Made by a program: the position numbers and the translations under genes. 64,000 bases of DNA. Origin: Cheilinus undulatus (taxonomy: Eukaryota > Chordata > Actinopteri > Labriformes > Labridae). Shown here piece by piece: positions 10,599 through 21,380 of this stretch. Position 1 is the stretch's first letter. Each line of letters opens with the position of its first letter. The notes beneath the pieces are model-generated. The model was not told where the DNA came from and made no database searches. It worked only from the letters and a program-made list of their open reading frames with translations. Location: the NCBI RefSeq assembly GCF_018320785.1, contig NC_054884.1, positions 20,833,667 to 20,897,666 of the forward strand. Reading direction: 5' to 3'.

Positions 10599-13500
10599 GT
10601 CAGTTCCAGTGTGGAAATAAACGTTGTGAGCAGCAGGAAGGCTTGAAAAGCTGGGAGGTGAATTTTGCTTACGTGGAACACGGCGAGAAGAGAAACGCAT
10701 TAGTCAAACTCAGTAAATACTCTTTATAATTTATAATGATTCTGTGATAAAAGTGTGTGTTAATGTGTGGGATCATGCTTGCATATGTGTGGCTTTGGCC
10801 CTGTGGGGATTCCCTCTAAGACCAGGCTCATAATAAATATAATCCTCCTTCAGGTATCATACTGCAGACAATCCGGTTACAATAATTATGGTAATTGGAG
10901 GACCCTCCAGTCATAATGGACTCAGCCAAGCAGGAAATGACAGGCCCTTTTAACGAGCTAGAGCAACAGGTCACTTCAACACAAAAGTTAATCTTTACTT
11001 AGTTGTTCTGGGTTCTAAATGATGCTTTGACAGTGAGAAAACCATATTCAGGTTTGACTCAGTGAGGTATATTGGAGCAATTTATAGATGGACATGATAT
11101 TTAAACAAATTCTTAGTAAATAATATATGAATTCTGAAAACACCTGAACATTTTTTATTTCTTTTAACGGTTTTAAATCTTCACAGTGTCAACGTTAATG
11201 GCAAAAATTCAATCAATCAATGAATTAATCTTTATTTGTGTAGTGCCAACTCAAACATGCTATCTTAGGACAAAACAGACAAAAAGAGAAAGTCAGAACC
11301 ACTGATCATCAGCTGACAGCCCAAGGCCTCCAGAAGACTATTAAATTCAGTCAAATGTGAGAAGGAAAAAATAAAGAACTCTAAATCCTATCCCTGATTG
11401 CTGATTTGTTGCATATTTGTCTGTTTATATGTTTCAGATTCACAAATAACTTTTAATATTAGACAAAGATAACCTGAATAAATACAAAATGCAGTTTTTA
11501 AATGAGGATTTTATCTGTTAACGGATAAAAGCCGTCCAAACCTACCTGGCCCCATGCGATAAAGTAATTGCCCTCTAAACATAATGACTGGTTCTGCCAC
11601 CCTGGGCGCTGTGGAGGAATTTTAGGCACCCCTTTTATAACTGAGATCTTGGCCTTATCCTGCTTTGCTTAAGAATGAGGACAAACTCGTTATTTCCTTT
11701 AACACGTAGTTTTATTGTTTCACATAGAAACCATAGAACATCAACAATATTTATTCTATTTAAGTTTGAAAGTTCAGCCCACTACATTGTTTGACAAAGA
11801 ACTGGCTGGCCCTCTACAAATGTAGCTGATGACTCTGATAGACATACTCTTTATATTATTTACAAGCCCATCTTTAATCCAACATGAGCACAGCACTTAG
11901 TTACAAATAAGTTACAGTGGAAAGGAAAAACCTTGAGCAGAACAACATTCATGCTGAAACTTATCTGCTGAAACTGTGTTGGGCTTGAAAACAATGGGAT
12001 AAAGGGCTTTGAATAAGGAGAAATGGGCAGAGAAAAGCAGCACAACAACATCAAGGAATCAAATATTTAGCCAGTAATAAAGGTAAAAGTATGTTAAGTA
12101 TTAAGTAGTATGTCTGACAAAGCTGAACTGGAAAAAAGCTGCAAAAATGGGTTGAAAGAGGAAATAAGGTGGCAAAATGGGTCTAAAGTAGAGGTGGGAG
12201 AAAAAAATCGATTCTTAAATGCATCGTGATGTGGAAGTGGAAGATTCTGAATCAATTTATAAATGTCCAATAATCGATAATCATTTAAATATTTTATAGC
12301 TGCAACAAAACGGTGGAACTCTAACACGGAGTGTGCAACAGCAAGATTTAGATTACCAGTTGTTCATCTGCGAAAAAGGACATTTTTATGTCTGTAATTT
12401 CAGATATGTTACAAGGAAAGGATGCTGCTACCTTTGGTTCAGTGCTTTTGTAAATTTCTAGTTTACACACATGTTCCATAAGAGGATAGCGGACATTTAA
12501 TTTATCTCTTTTTTTCTAAACCCAAATGTAAAGTTTTTATCATGTTTGACACAGCGAGAAAAACTGAAATTTAAAAAAGTGCATCAAAATGCATCAATAA
12601 TCGATTAAGAATCAAATCGCAGCCCTATGAACCGTAATCGAATTGTGAGGTGCCTAAAGATTCCCACCTTTGGTCTAAAGTAGCAAAGAAATGGCAAAAA
12701 GGCTGAAAAGTGGCAAAAATTGGTTAAAAGTGGTAAAATAGGCTCAAAAAGTAAAAAAAAAAAAGGGTGAAAAGCATAAAAAAAATTGCTGAAAGTGGCA
12801 AAAAATGACACTGTAGGGACCACAAAAATAGCAAAAAGTGGCAAATTTGTTAAAAGCGGCCAAATGGGTCAAAGGTTGCAAAGAAGTGGCAAAAAAGTGT
12901 GAAAAGCTGCAGAAATTAGTCAGAAGTGTATAAAAAGGGGCAAGAAATGTAGAAAGGCACTGAAAATTTGCTGAAGTTGGCAAAAAAGGACAGGGAATGG
13001 CAAAAATCTGTTAAAAGTAGTAAAAAACATAAAGGAAAAAAAGCAGCAAAAATGGGTTCAAAGTAAGAAAAAAAAGGTGCAGAAAATGGTTAATATTGAC
13101 AAAAATGGGTTTTCAGTGGCAAAAAAATGGTTAAAAGTAGGAAAAAAGGCAAAAAAAAAGGGTGAAAAGCATAAAAAATGGTTAAAAGTGGCAAAAAGTT
13201 ACAGTAAAGGGAAAAGCAGCTAAATTTGGTTAAAAGTAACAAAAAGCGTCAAAATTTGCAGCAAAATGGGTCAAAGGCTGTAAAAAAGTGCCAAAAAAGG
13301 ATGAAAAGCTGCAAAACTTGGATAGAAGTGTAATAAAAGGGTGAAATTAAGGTAGAAAGGCATTGAAAATTTGCTAAAGGTGGCAAAAAAGGACAAAGAA
13401 TGGCAAAAATTGGTTAAAAGTAGCAAAAAAAGTGGCAAAATTTGTTAGCAGTGACAAAAAGGAAAAAAGCTGCAAAAATGGGTTTAAAGTAGCAAAAATA

Positions 13501-16500
13501 GAGGCAGAAATAGGTCAAAAGTGACAAAAATGGGGTTTCAGTGGCAAAGATGGTTGGAAACAGAAAAGCAACTAAACACAGCATGAATAAATAATTTAAA
13601 CATCAGACCTCATCAAAATGCTAGAGCTAATGCTACTGATCAAAAACACATGCATTGACATTATTAATAAAATACAACTTAGAGGGCCCTCACTCTAGGT
13701 TTTTCACTGGTCCAGCAAATTCTCTGGAGAGACCTGCTTGAATCCATCATCATGAAGAACATATACTTTTTGTCCTTAAAGGCCACCATTACTTTACCAA
13801 ATGCAGGGTTGAGCAGCAAGCGTTGCAGTCTGTAATCTGACTGTTGGATGCCACTAATTTTCCTCATTTTACACACTGTACCTTCAACAGGGATAGATAA
13901 ACTAATAAAATGTTTTTTGAAACTGTCTTTTAAACACTTTTACCAGTATGCATAAATCATAGTAACCCCCCCCAATTATCCTGCTGATCTCTGACAGAAC
14001 TCTGCTTGTTTTTTTCCCCACTAGGAGTGTGCCCTGAATGCTCTTTAAAACTCAACTACCACCACAAGTAAGCAACCAAACTTTTCAACACATGCTCATA
14101 ATTAATGTCAGTCTTTAAACCCATTGTGGGTATTTTTTGTGTTAGAAACTGTAGTTGTCCTAAAGATAAAGGGAAGGCCACCTTGGAAAATTGGTACACA
14201 TTATGTTGCAGCATGTTTGTAATTCAAATTGTCTCTCCAGATGTCTGCCTACTTTCTCTCTAACGTGTTTTAGTGTTGTGACTATTTAGCACTTTTGAAA
14301 AAGTTTTGAATGTGATAATGAAGCTTGAGCTTGATATCCATCTGAGAGATAAAGACAACTTATCTGCAGAGTTAGGCTCTACAAATACAGATACATTTTA
14401 CAGTGAGTTACAATATTAAAAGCCCATTTGGGAGTTTCATTCTGACAGAATGTAAAGAAAATCTTTGCCTATGTAAAGCTCTAGTCAAGATTTATTCACA
14501 TAACTTTAAAAGTGCATTTGGTCCTCAAGGATTTTACATTGTTTCCAAACTAGTGCTGTAACTGGCTGCTATAATTGGCTGCTTTATAGCATGAATGTAG
14601 ATTCTTAGAAGTGTGGTTCTGTTTGCAGGAGGAAGGAGGTAAAAGCAAAAACGAAGACTAAAAGGTTATCTGAGAACACGGAGCCACCAAAGAAGAAGAA
14701 GAAGAAGAGGAAGCGAGCGTCTTCACACTCAAAGAAGCACAAACATAAAGACAAACACAAAAGGCACCGAGGTAAAAATCCCCCATTAGTAAGGGCAACG
14801 ATCTTAATCAGATAGACAGAGGCTGCTGCAGCTTTGTTTTGTTCAGGGAATTTATATCATTCCTGTTTTTCTTCTCTTAACTTTTTTTTTGTGACAACTC
14901 TCTCGTGATGTAAACACGTTTTATTTTATATCCCTCTCCCTGTTCTCTACAGATCGCTCCTCCTCTTCCAGCAGCTCAGAGAAGTCACAGAACTCGGACA
15001 AAGGTAGCGTTCATAACTCCCTCAAACACACACACACCCTGGAACAGTCGCCCCTCCCTCATTTAAAAAAAATTTTAAAAAAAAATCCAAATACATTGGA
15101 GAGTTTATGATCTACTCCCCCAGGCCTCCAGGCCTCCAGGGCGTAACACTCCTCCTAAATTCTGGAGTGAAGACCCTCTGACAGTCCTCTCTGAAAAACC
15201 ATCTTTTAAGCCCTGTAGTTAATAGTGATAGATGGACAGCAGGTCTGCTTCTTCTCAACTGTCTTTCACCCCGTTTCTCTTGACATTTTTCTTTTTTCTT
15301 GTCCTTCTACTCTTCGCTGTGAGCAGCATGAAAAGAAGGCGTCTTTGACCTTCTATTCCAGGGTCTCCATAGATGGATGGTTGGGGGGAGCAGTTGACAA
15401 AAACAAGCCCTCTCTGTCCAGAGGTTATGTCACTGAGTTCAGCTTGCACTGGGCCATTCACAAACACGCCCAATCTTTTTGTCTGTATTGATTTAGACTA
15501 AAAGCAGTTGAAAGCTTTACTTAATTAAACTTAAGAATACCAAACAACCATGTGATATTTCATTTTTACATCTAGGAACAATCAGGAACCTTAAAATTAT
15601 GTAGGCATGGCGTCTCCCCAACAACGGGGAGAGCTGTAAATCAGGGCAACATCCAGAGCAGGTTATTAAGCTTTTATTTTGTAAATTGAGATTTGGCACT
15701 GGCTAGATTATATAAAAGTAGACTACAGTGACTACTCCAGATAAGGGAGTAATAATTGGCCTATCTTACATGATACTGTATTGCTCTTTATACAGATACC
15801 AATGACTTGCTGTAAACCAAATTAGCACAAACTAAATAATCCTACATGAACCAAAAACTCCTGGGCTCATTGGTATGTGGGATCCCAGGATATCTGTATG
15901 GCAAAATATGTAAAAAATGTCTGAGCCATATTTTTACTTGTGCATCTGTAGCATTCCCTATTGGTCAGCATAGCTCTGAACAATATTCAGAGACCTACAC
16001 ACAGAGTCGATATGCACCTCTTCAAAAATGTAAGTAAAGGCCAGAATGACGCAGCCATGAGCCCTGTGATTGGTCGACTGGGTAGCACCTGGAGATGGCC
16101 AGTCTCTGTGTAATGTCTAAAGGTATATTGTGCACACTGGCTTTCAAGTGTTTTTTTTTTTTTTTTTTTTTTTTTGTTAATTCCGAGCGGGCTTCCATGT
16201 GTTTTGTACTGTGGAGAAGCTTCTGTCCAGGTCAGGTCCAGATCCATGGAGGGCTGCAGTGATGGTTGTCCTTCTGGAACTTTGTCCCATCTCCACACAG
16301 GATCTCTTGAGCTCAGTCAGAGTGACCTTCAGATTCTAGGTCGCCTCTCATGCCAAGGCCCTTCTCCCTCAATTGCTCAGTTTGACAACCAGCACCTGGA
16401 AGAGTCCTGGCTGTGCCAAACTTCTTCCATTTGATGATTATGAATGCCACTGTGGTCTTGGGAACCTTCAGCACAGAACTTTTTCATAGCCTTCCCCAGA

Positions 16501-16544
16501 TCTGTGCTGAAAGGCGGCTTTTTTGTGTTTGTGTGCTGTGTGTG

Positions 16545-16619
<75 letters not shown>

Positions 16620-18364
16620 ATGTGTAAGGCGCATTTATTTGTTTTGGGAGAACATAATGGAATGGTGAGGGTATGCGTTGTCAATTTTAGTCGGGATTAA
16701 GTTGTATAAATACATTAAAGACAGGAAGAAAGACACTGTAAAAAATTCTGTATATATGGATATATATGTACGTTGTATATATGGAGAGGAATAGTGTAAG
16801 TGGAGGAAATAAAAAAAATAAAAAATGTTTAAAAAATGATAAAGAAAGATTAAGAGAAAAAAATGGAATAAAGCAAAGGTGCAAAAGGGAAAAGAAAAAA
16901 GTTATAATAATGATAAAAAATAATTCCTTGCATTAAGGTTCCTGTTTACTATTATAATTCTTCCGAACATGTCCACCCTTTGTCTTAATCCCCCCTCCCC
17001 ACCTTTTAAAAGTTTCTTCTCCTTTATTTTTTTCATATATTGTATAAAGCTGAGTTGACCCTACCTCAGTCGCCCCCTGATGCTTTATTTTCAAAGGTGA
17101 TTGCTGGCCAAGTTTCTAACGTAAAAGGTAGCTTGGGTATTTTTTTTTAATGTTTGTTGAAGTTATAACCATATCCCTGGTAAACTCCCTGCCACAGAAC
17201 ATTTAGCTGCCATGTCTTTCTGCAGTCCACAGAACAGTTTGACCGTGCAAAGATATTCATTGGACTTGAAGTGTAGTACATCAGATTATAAGCAAATTTC
17301 TAAGCAATAAATGCCACTTCACCATCACCATCAGGCATCCTGACCTTGAAACTGATGAGCAAAGGTTACTTGGTTGACCTGGTTTTCTTTGCTTAAAGCA
17401 TGACTGACAGCTTTCTGAACTTTCCTTAATAGACTCTGAAGCTGGAGATGAGCGAGGAGACCAATCAGGAGCCGACCACTGGCGCGGACCTGCCCCTGCA
17501 GTGGAGGAAAAGTCAAGGTGAGCTTAACAGCTAACGTTCATATTAAACCAAACCCAGTAAGCTGCTCTAAAACCATCAGAGACAGCCCTTAACACTTAGT
17601 CCTCACAAGTTACAGACCCCTATATAGCATGATATGTAGACCACTTAGATATCCTGCACAAAGCTGTTCTCAACTTTCAGGAAGTTACTAAAGGTTTAAC
17701 TTGCACTTGTCACGCATCACCTGATATTGTGACGTTGACTTTAAAATAGAGCACTGAAAAGTAAACAGGAAGGGGCAGTTCTAAACAACCACAAGCACGT
17801 TGATTTAAGGGCACACTCACACTAGGCAGTCCATACAGTTCCAAGCAATTTTTGGACAAGTGTGAGTGCTTCATACAACACTGAAGCATGGTACCTGGTG
17901 AGTCATATTAGGACAGGGAAAGGTATCCTTGCATAGGCCTGGCTGGGCTCGGAGTAGTATAAGTGCAGGCCAGTGGGGGACTAGGTATAGGTGATAGTTG
18001 TGCTTCAGCACAGTATGGGGCAGCCAGCCGGAGCAACAGAACCAAAACGGAGTAAGAGAAATACACACTCACGTTGGGTACATAATATGTTTATGCACCA
18101 TGTTTGCCTTTGTTAAAATTGCCTGTTTTGATTCCTTGTTTTATTTGTCTTTACAAACACATCACTTTGTATAGGCAAAACGAACTTGAATAAAAGTATA
18201 TCAAACTTTTAAAAAGCAAACATAGCAAGAGCTTGTCAGAGGCCACTCATACAAAATATTTAACAGTCTGTGTCAGCAGCGTGTGTGACATATCATCATT
18301 TTGTCTGTTTCATCTGTCTAGGGAAGAGGAGTTTGACGACTACTTTGAAGACATGTTTCTTTGA
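10599..18364 (+). CDS. fra10ac1: FRA10AC1 C-terminal half (six exons, 5' part missing)
   Basis: Exons: 10599-10712, 14025-14067, 14629-14771, 14953-15003, 17433-17517, 18322-18364 (stop 18362-18364). All join in frame, giving about 158 residues. The first exon encodes a CGNKxC segment followed by LKSWEVNF and EHGEKRNALVKL; the next adds the CPEC pair, so four cysteines form the family's probable zinc-binding knuckle. Then come a lysine/arginine-rich stretch with six lysines in a row, a serine run, and the acidic end EEEFDDYFEDMFL that is typical of FRA10AC1. The human protein is a nuclear protein of about 315 residues, named from a folate-sensitive fragile site and linked to spliceosomes (family knowledge). 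The N-terminal half was not found in the first 10.6 kb and should lie to the left. A polyadenylation signal AATAAA is at 18466-18471. The gene converges on pde6c. Confidence 0.92.
11205..11300 (+). repeat. SINE/LINE 3'-tail-like fragment
   Basis: The text 'atcaatcaatgaattaatc', then 'tttatttgtgtagtgccaa', then 'aacatgctatctta' resembles a 3' tail common to fish retroposons ('tttatttgtatagcgccaa'). No full element is present. Confidence 0.5.
11455..11640. mobile_element. Tc1-like terminal-repeat fragment
   Basis: Blocks such as 'aatgcag', 'ccaaacctacctggccc', 'aaagtaattgccc' and 'gtggaggaatttt' follow the same order as the long terminal repeat and adjoining region of the Tc1-like element at 30421-31983. 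The other end is absent, so this is a relic within the fra10ac1 intron. Confidence 0.65.
12110..13570 (+). repeat. minisatellite-like array (GGCAAAAATGGGTTAAAAGT type)
   Basis: About 1.4 kb of imperfect units ('tggcaaaaa', 'tgggttaaaa', 'aaaagctgcaaaa') recur every 20-25 bp, interrupted at 12189-12672 by a hAT-like MITE. It is the same unit type as in the hAT at 8291-9475. I see no hAT termini at the edges of this array, so it may be an eroded copy of the same element or a secondary expansion. Open frames inside it are low-complexity by-products. It lies in the first visible intron of fra10ac1. Confidence 0.8.
12189..12672. mobile_element. hAT-like MITE inside the array, 484 bp
   Basis: A perfect 8-bp duplication 'gtctaaag' flanks it (12181-12188, 12673-12680). 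The ends are inverted: left 'tagaggtggga', right reverse complement 'caaaggtggga'. Subterminal 'aatcgatt'-type blocks also appear in opposite orientation near both ends. It has no coding capacity. Confidence 0.85.
13571..14024. other. fra10ac1 intron, nothing further recognised
   Basis: This is the remainder of the intron before the exon at 14025. It contains 'gctactgat' near 13632, which is also seen near 9287 in the hAT element, but the similarity is too short to call. It ends in a pyrimidine tract and AG. Confidence 0.4.
15004..16140. other. fra10ac1 intron, no gene
   Basis: The intron between the exons ending at 15003 and starting at 17433 begins here. It holds CA repeats near 15028 and short random open frames on both strands (15225-15491, 15846-16037). 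None has exon-like borders or a domain. Confidence 0.5.
16151..16175 (+). repeat. poly-T tract, 25 nt
   Basis: An uninterrupted run of T immediately precedes the Tc1-like fragment that starts near 16185. Confidence 0.95.
16185..16515 (-). mobile_element. Tc1-like transposase relic
   Basis: Reading the minus strand, the text matches the coding region of a Tc1/mariner element widespread in teleosts, with blocks around 'gcccttctccctcaattgct', 'cttcttccattt' and 'ccttccccagatctgtgc' on the plus strand. Pieces of the N-terminal DNA-binding helix region can be followed (roughly 'KWKKFGTA' and 'TLPGAG'), but stops and frame changes break it. No terminal inverted repeats are seen; the upstream end is replaced by a microsatellite. 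Confidence 0.7.
16548..16620 (+). repeat. compound microsatellite (TA)n(TG)n
   Basis: About 26 TA units (16548-16599) run straight into about 10 TG units. The open frames across it on both strands encode alternating Tyr-Ile or His-Thr and are artefacts. It lies in a fra10ac1 intron. Confidence 0.97.
16621..17432. other. fra10ac1 intron, no gene
   Basis: AT-rich sequence with A-runs around 16810-16920. I see nothing further before the acceptor at 17432. Confidence 0.45.
17518..18321. other. last fra10ac1 intron
   Basis: It runs from a GTGAGC donor to a TCTAG acceptor. No other feature is recognised. Confidence 0.7.
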
Positions 18365-18465
18365 CTTCGAGGGTGTCAGCTGCCTGCTGTGAATACACTG
18401 CCGTCTGCGCCTGTCTGACATTAAACGCTGTTGTGTTTGACTGTATGATTCATGTGTCTTACAGA

Positions 18466-18471
18466 AATAAA
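18466..18471 (+). terminator. polyadenylation signal of fra10ac1
   Basis: AATAAA lies about 100 nt after the fra10ac1 stop codon, at a usual distance for a short 3' UTR. It is the first such hexamer downstream. Confidence 0.65.
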
Positions 18472-19099
18472 CCTAATGTTTACCTTGTACCTGTCAGAGT
18501 CTTTGATTTACAGATTTATCAGCATCCTTATTTTAATTTCAACACATTAAAAGATGGACAACTTTTTTGCATATTACTTTTATTATTCATGAATGTTAGC
18601 TAGCAACAATGTACTTAATTTTAAGTTTTCTTTATAGAGGTTGACCAGTATGTAAAAAAAAAAAAACATACTGTTTTCATAAATAAAAAAAAATGCCATC
18701 AACGAGTTTAACATCTGTGTTAAATGTACCCTTGAGAAAATTAAACACTGGATTTCCTCAAGGGTCCCTCTTATACAATATTGTGCCAGTCTGACCAGTA
18801 TACTGTATGTCGCTTCCCTTTCAGTTATAGTTATCGATAGACAAAGAGACCCTTCTACCTAATACTATTACATTATCATCCACAAGGATACTTCTGTAAA
18901 ATTACTGTCACCACTGAGATACCAAAAAAATTGAAAAGAAAAACTCTCAGTATATGTGTACAACAAAATTCACCTATGCCATGAAACAGAAATGCCAATT
19001 GACTGTTCAGTCATGCAGTCAGTGCTTCTTTAAGTTATCTTCACATTCTCTCTATATGCTTTTTCTTAAGTGCTTCTTTTAATTTAACAACTTCATTGA

Positions 19100-21380
19100 A
19101 AAACAAATCTTTAAGTATTTTTACATTGACCCTAATATCATTTTGACATTAGCTAACCTATAACTAACATTTTCTTAAAATGCCATCATTCATATTGGCA
19201 TACCTGCAGACCCCCAGTCCCCCTAGACCCACTTTATCTTTTCTAAAATGGATCTCTACTTCATATTTTGGTAGGTGTTCGCATTAACTTGAACTACAAT
19301 CATACTAGCCCATAGACCCTTCCTGCTTCTATAGCCTATGCAAGGAAATCTTAACTGTATCTCTCCTAAAAGAAAATCCATTTCAGATTATGGTACATTG
19401 ATACAATCCTCCACACTAGCATTAGCTTGAGGTGCTAGGTTCAAATTAGCATGTGTCAATGGACCCCTTCTGCTTTAATATGTAAAAGTTTCAGCACTCT
19501 ATTTTTCCTCAAATGATTATCTACTTTAAAGTTTTATATGTTAATACTAAACAATGGCACATTAGCATACCTGTTGACTTCTCGTCTGGTTTTCCTATAA
19601 TTAATCTCTACTTCAGACCTTGGTATGCTACTACTATCCTAGCATTAGCTTGATGCAATGGTTCGTGGCAGCAAACCTGTAGACCTCTATGCTTTCTCAA
19701 AATTAATCTCTGCTGCAAAGTTTAGTACAGTAATACTTACCTAGTGATACTTGCATTACCTCGAAGTGCTATTGTTCACATTGGCACACCTACTGACCCC
19801 TAATTCTGCTTAAATATGTAAAAATATGATGTTTATCTTTCCTTAAATTGATGTTTATTTTAGGATTTTGGCACGTAAATACCAACCTCTGGTACAAGCA
19901 TAAGCTTAAGGTGCTATTCGTATAAGCATGTGAAATTAAAATATAACAATGATAATTATTTAAAAAATCTTAGCTTTATTTTTTCTTTAAAAGAATATCT
20001 ACCAAAAAATGAATTAATACTAATCTATGATACTAACAATAGCTTTCGGTGCTACTGGCACATTAGCATGTCTATAGATAGACCCCAAGGCCTGCTCTAA
20101 TGTGCAAGAATATCATAACATTATCCTTCCTTTAAAAAATATATACTTAAAATTTAGTATGTTAATACCTGTTGATTAGCCTATGATTAGCATTAGCTTA
20201 AAATGCTATGGTTCATGTAGCATACATGTAGACCCCTCGTCTGACTTTCCTCAAATAAATCTCCACTTAAGACTTTGGTACGTTAAAACTATCCTGTGAT
20301 AAGCATTAGGTTGAAATGCTATAGTTCAGAAATAGCATACCTGTAGACTTCCAGTTCTGCTTTCGTAAAATTAATGGCTACTTCAGACTTAAGTATGATA
20401 ACACCAACCTATGATACTAGCATAGACTGTAGAAAGAATTGGACAAACTCTATGTGAGGTCAGCTGTCTGCTTACTCAAACAGCTCTTGAAGCCAATCTG
20501 CGGCGGCTTCCTTATTGAAATCAACGGAACTGTGGATCACCTTAATGGCCCGCCCACTAAGCTGTCAGTCAAATGAGACGCGCCAATCAGTGAGCAGTGA
20601 GGTTTTTCCTAAAAATAATCAAAACCATTGTAGTACAAGAAATTCATCCCCCATACAGTGAGAGCACATGAAGATGTTGGCTAATGAGACATGTTTGGTT
20701 TTTTGAACCAGGCTGTAAACCAGTTTATTTCTAGTGTAAAAACCGGCTTTTTAACTGATGTCCAGACAGGACTTCCGGTGTTCTGCAGCCAGCCTCAAGT
20801 GGACACTCGCTGTATTGCAATTTTTTGCACTTCTGCACTGGCTTAATTTTTCAGGACTGGAGTTTGCCGCTTGGATACTAGCAATAGGTTGAAGTGCTCT
20901 TGTTCACAGAAGCTATTAACAGCTAGTTTTGCTTTAATATGTACAAATATGTCAACTTTATCCTTCCTAAAATGAACATCTATTTTAAGATTTTGGCACA
21001 TAAATACTAACCTCTGATACTAGCATTAGCTTGAGGTGCTATCATATGCATCAGCATGCATCTATAGACCCTTTCTGCTTTAATTTATAGAAATTTCTCC
21101 GCTGTTTTTCTTTATATAGATGAATACTTAAGCAAACCTTTAGACTCCTCGTCTGTCTTTCCTAAAATTAATTTCCACATCAGACCTTGGTACATAAAAC
21201 TATTTTATGATTCACATTAGCTTGAAATGCTATGGTTCACAACACCATGCCTGTAGACCTCTATCATACTTTCTTAAAATGAATGTCTACTTAGAATTTT
21301 TCCAAGGTACTAACCTATTAACCTTTAATATGTAAGAATATCTTAAATGTTCTCACACAAATCTCTACTTCAGATTACTG
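19100..21380 (+). repeat. decayed tandem array, irregular ~110-150 bp period
   Basis: Ordered blocks recur many times: 'gcattagctt', 'gtgctatggttca', 'attagcatacctgtagac', 'tctgctttcctaaaattaat', 'ctctacttcaga', 'tttggtacgttaatact'. Anchors of the 'cattagctt' type fall near 19147, 19279, 19420, 19643, 19753, 19899, 20036, 20190, 20303, 20421, 20881, 21023 and 21215, so spacing is mostly 110-155 bp, with longer gaps where the anchor is lost. The array is broken at about 20425-20878 by another repeat. It resembles an old satellite fragment and fills most of the interval between the convergent fra10ac1 and pde6c genes. Confidence 0.75.
20425..20878 (+). mobile_element. dispersed repeat inserted in the tandem array
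   Basis: This block has a different character (GC-richer, with 'cggcggcttcc', 'ggcccgcccac') and interrupts the array. Its second half (20660-20875) matches 2500-2690. Boundaries are approximate because terminal repeats were not identified. Confidence 0.55.

Noticed and set aside
12605..12983. Phe-rich minus-strand open frames
   Set aside because: Low-complexity translation of the 'aaaaagtggcaaaaa' array.
16377..16684. Open frames on both strands with Tyr-Ile and His-Thr repeats
   Set aside because: They run through the TA/TG microsatellite, and their composition follows from the repeat.
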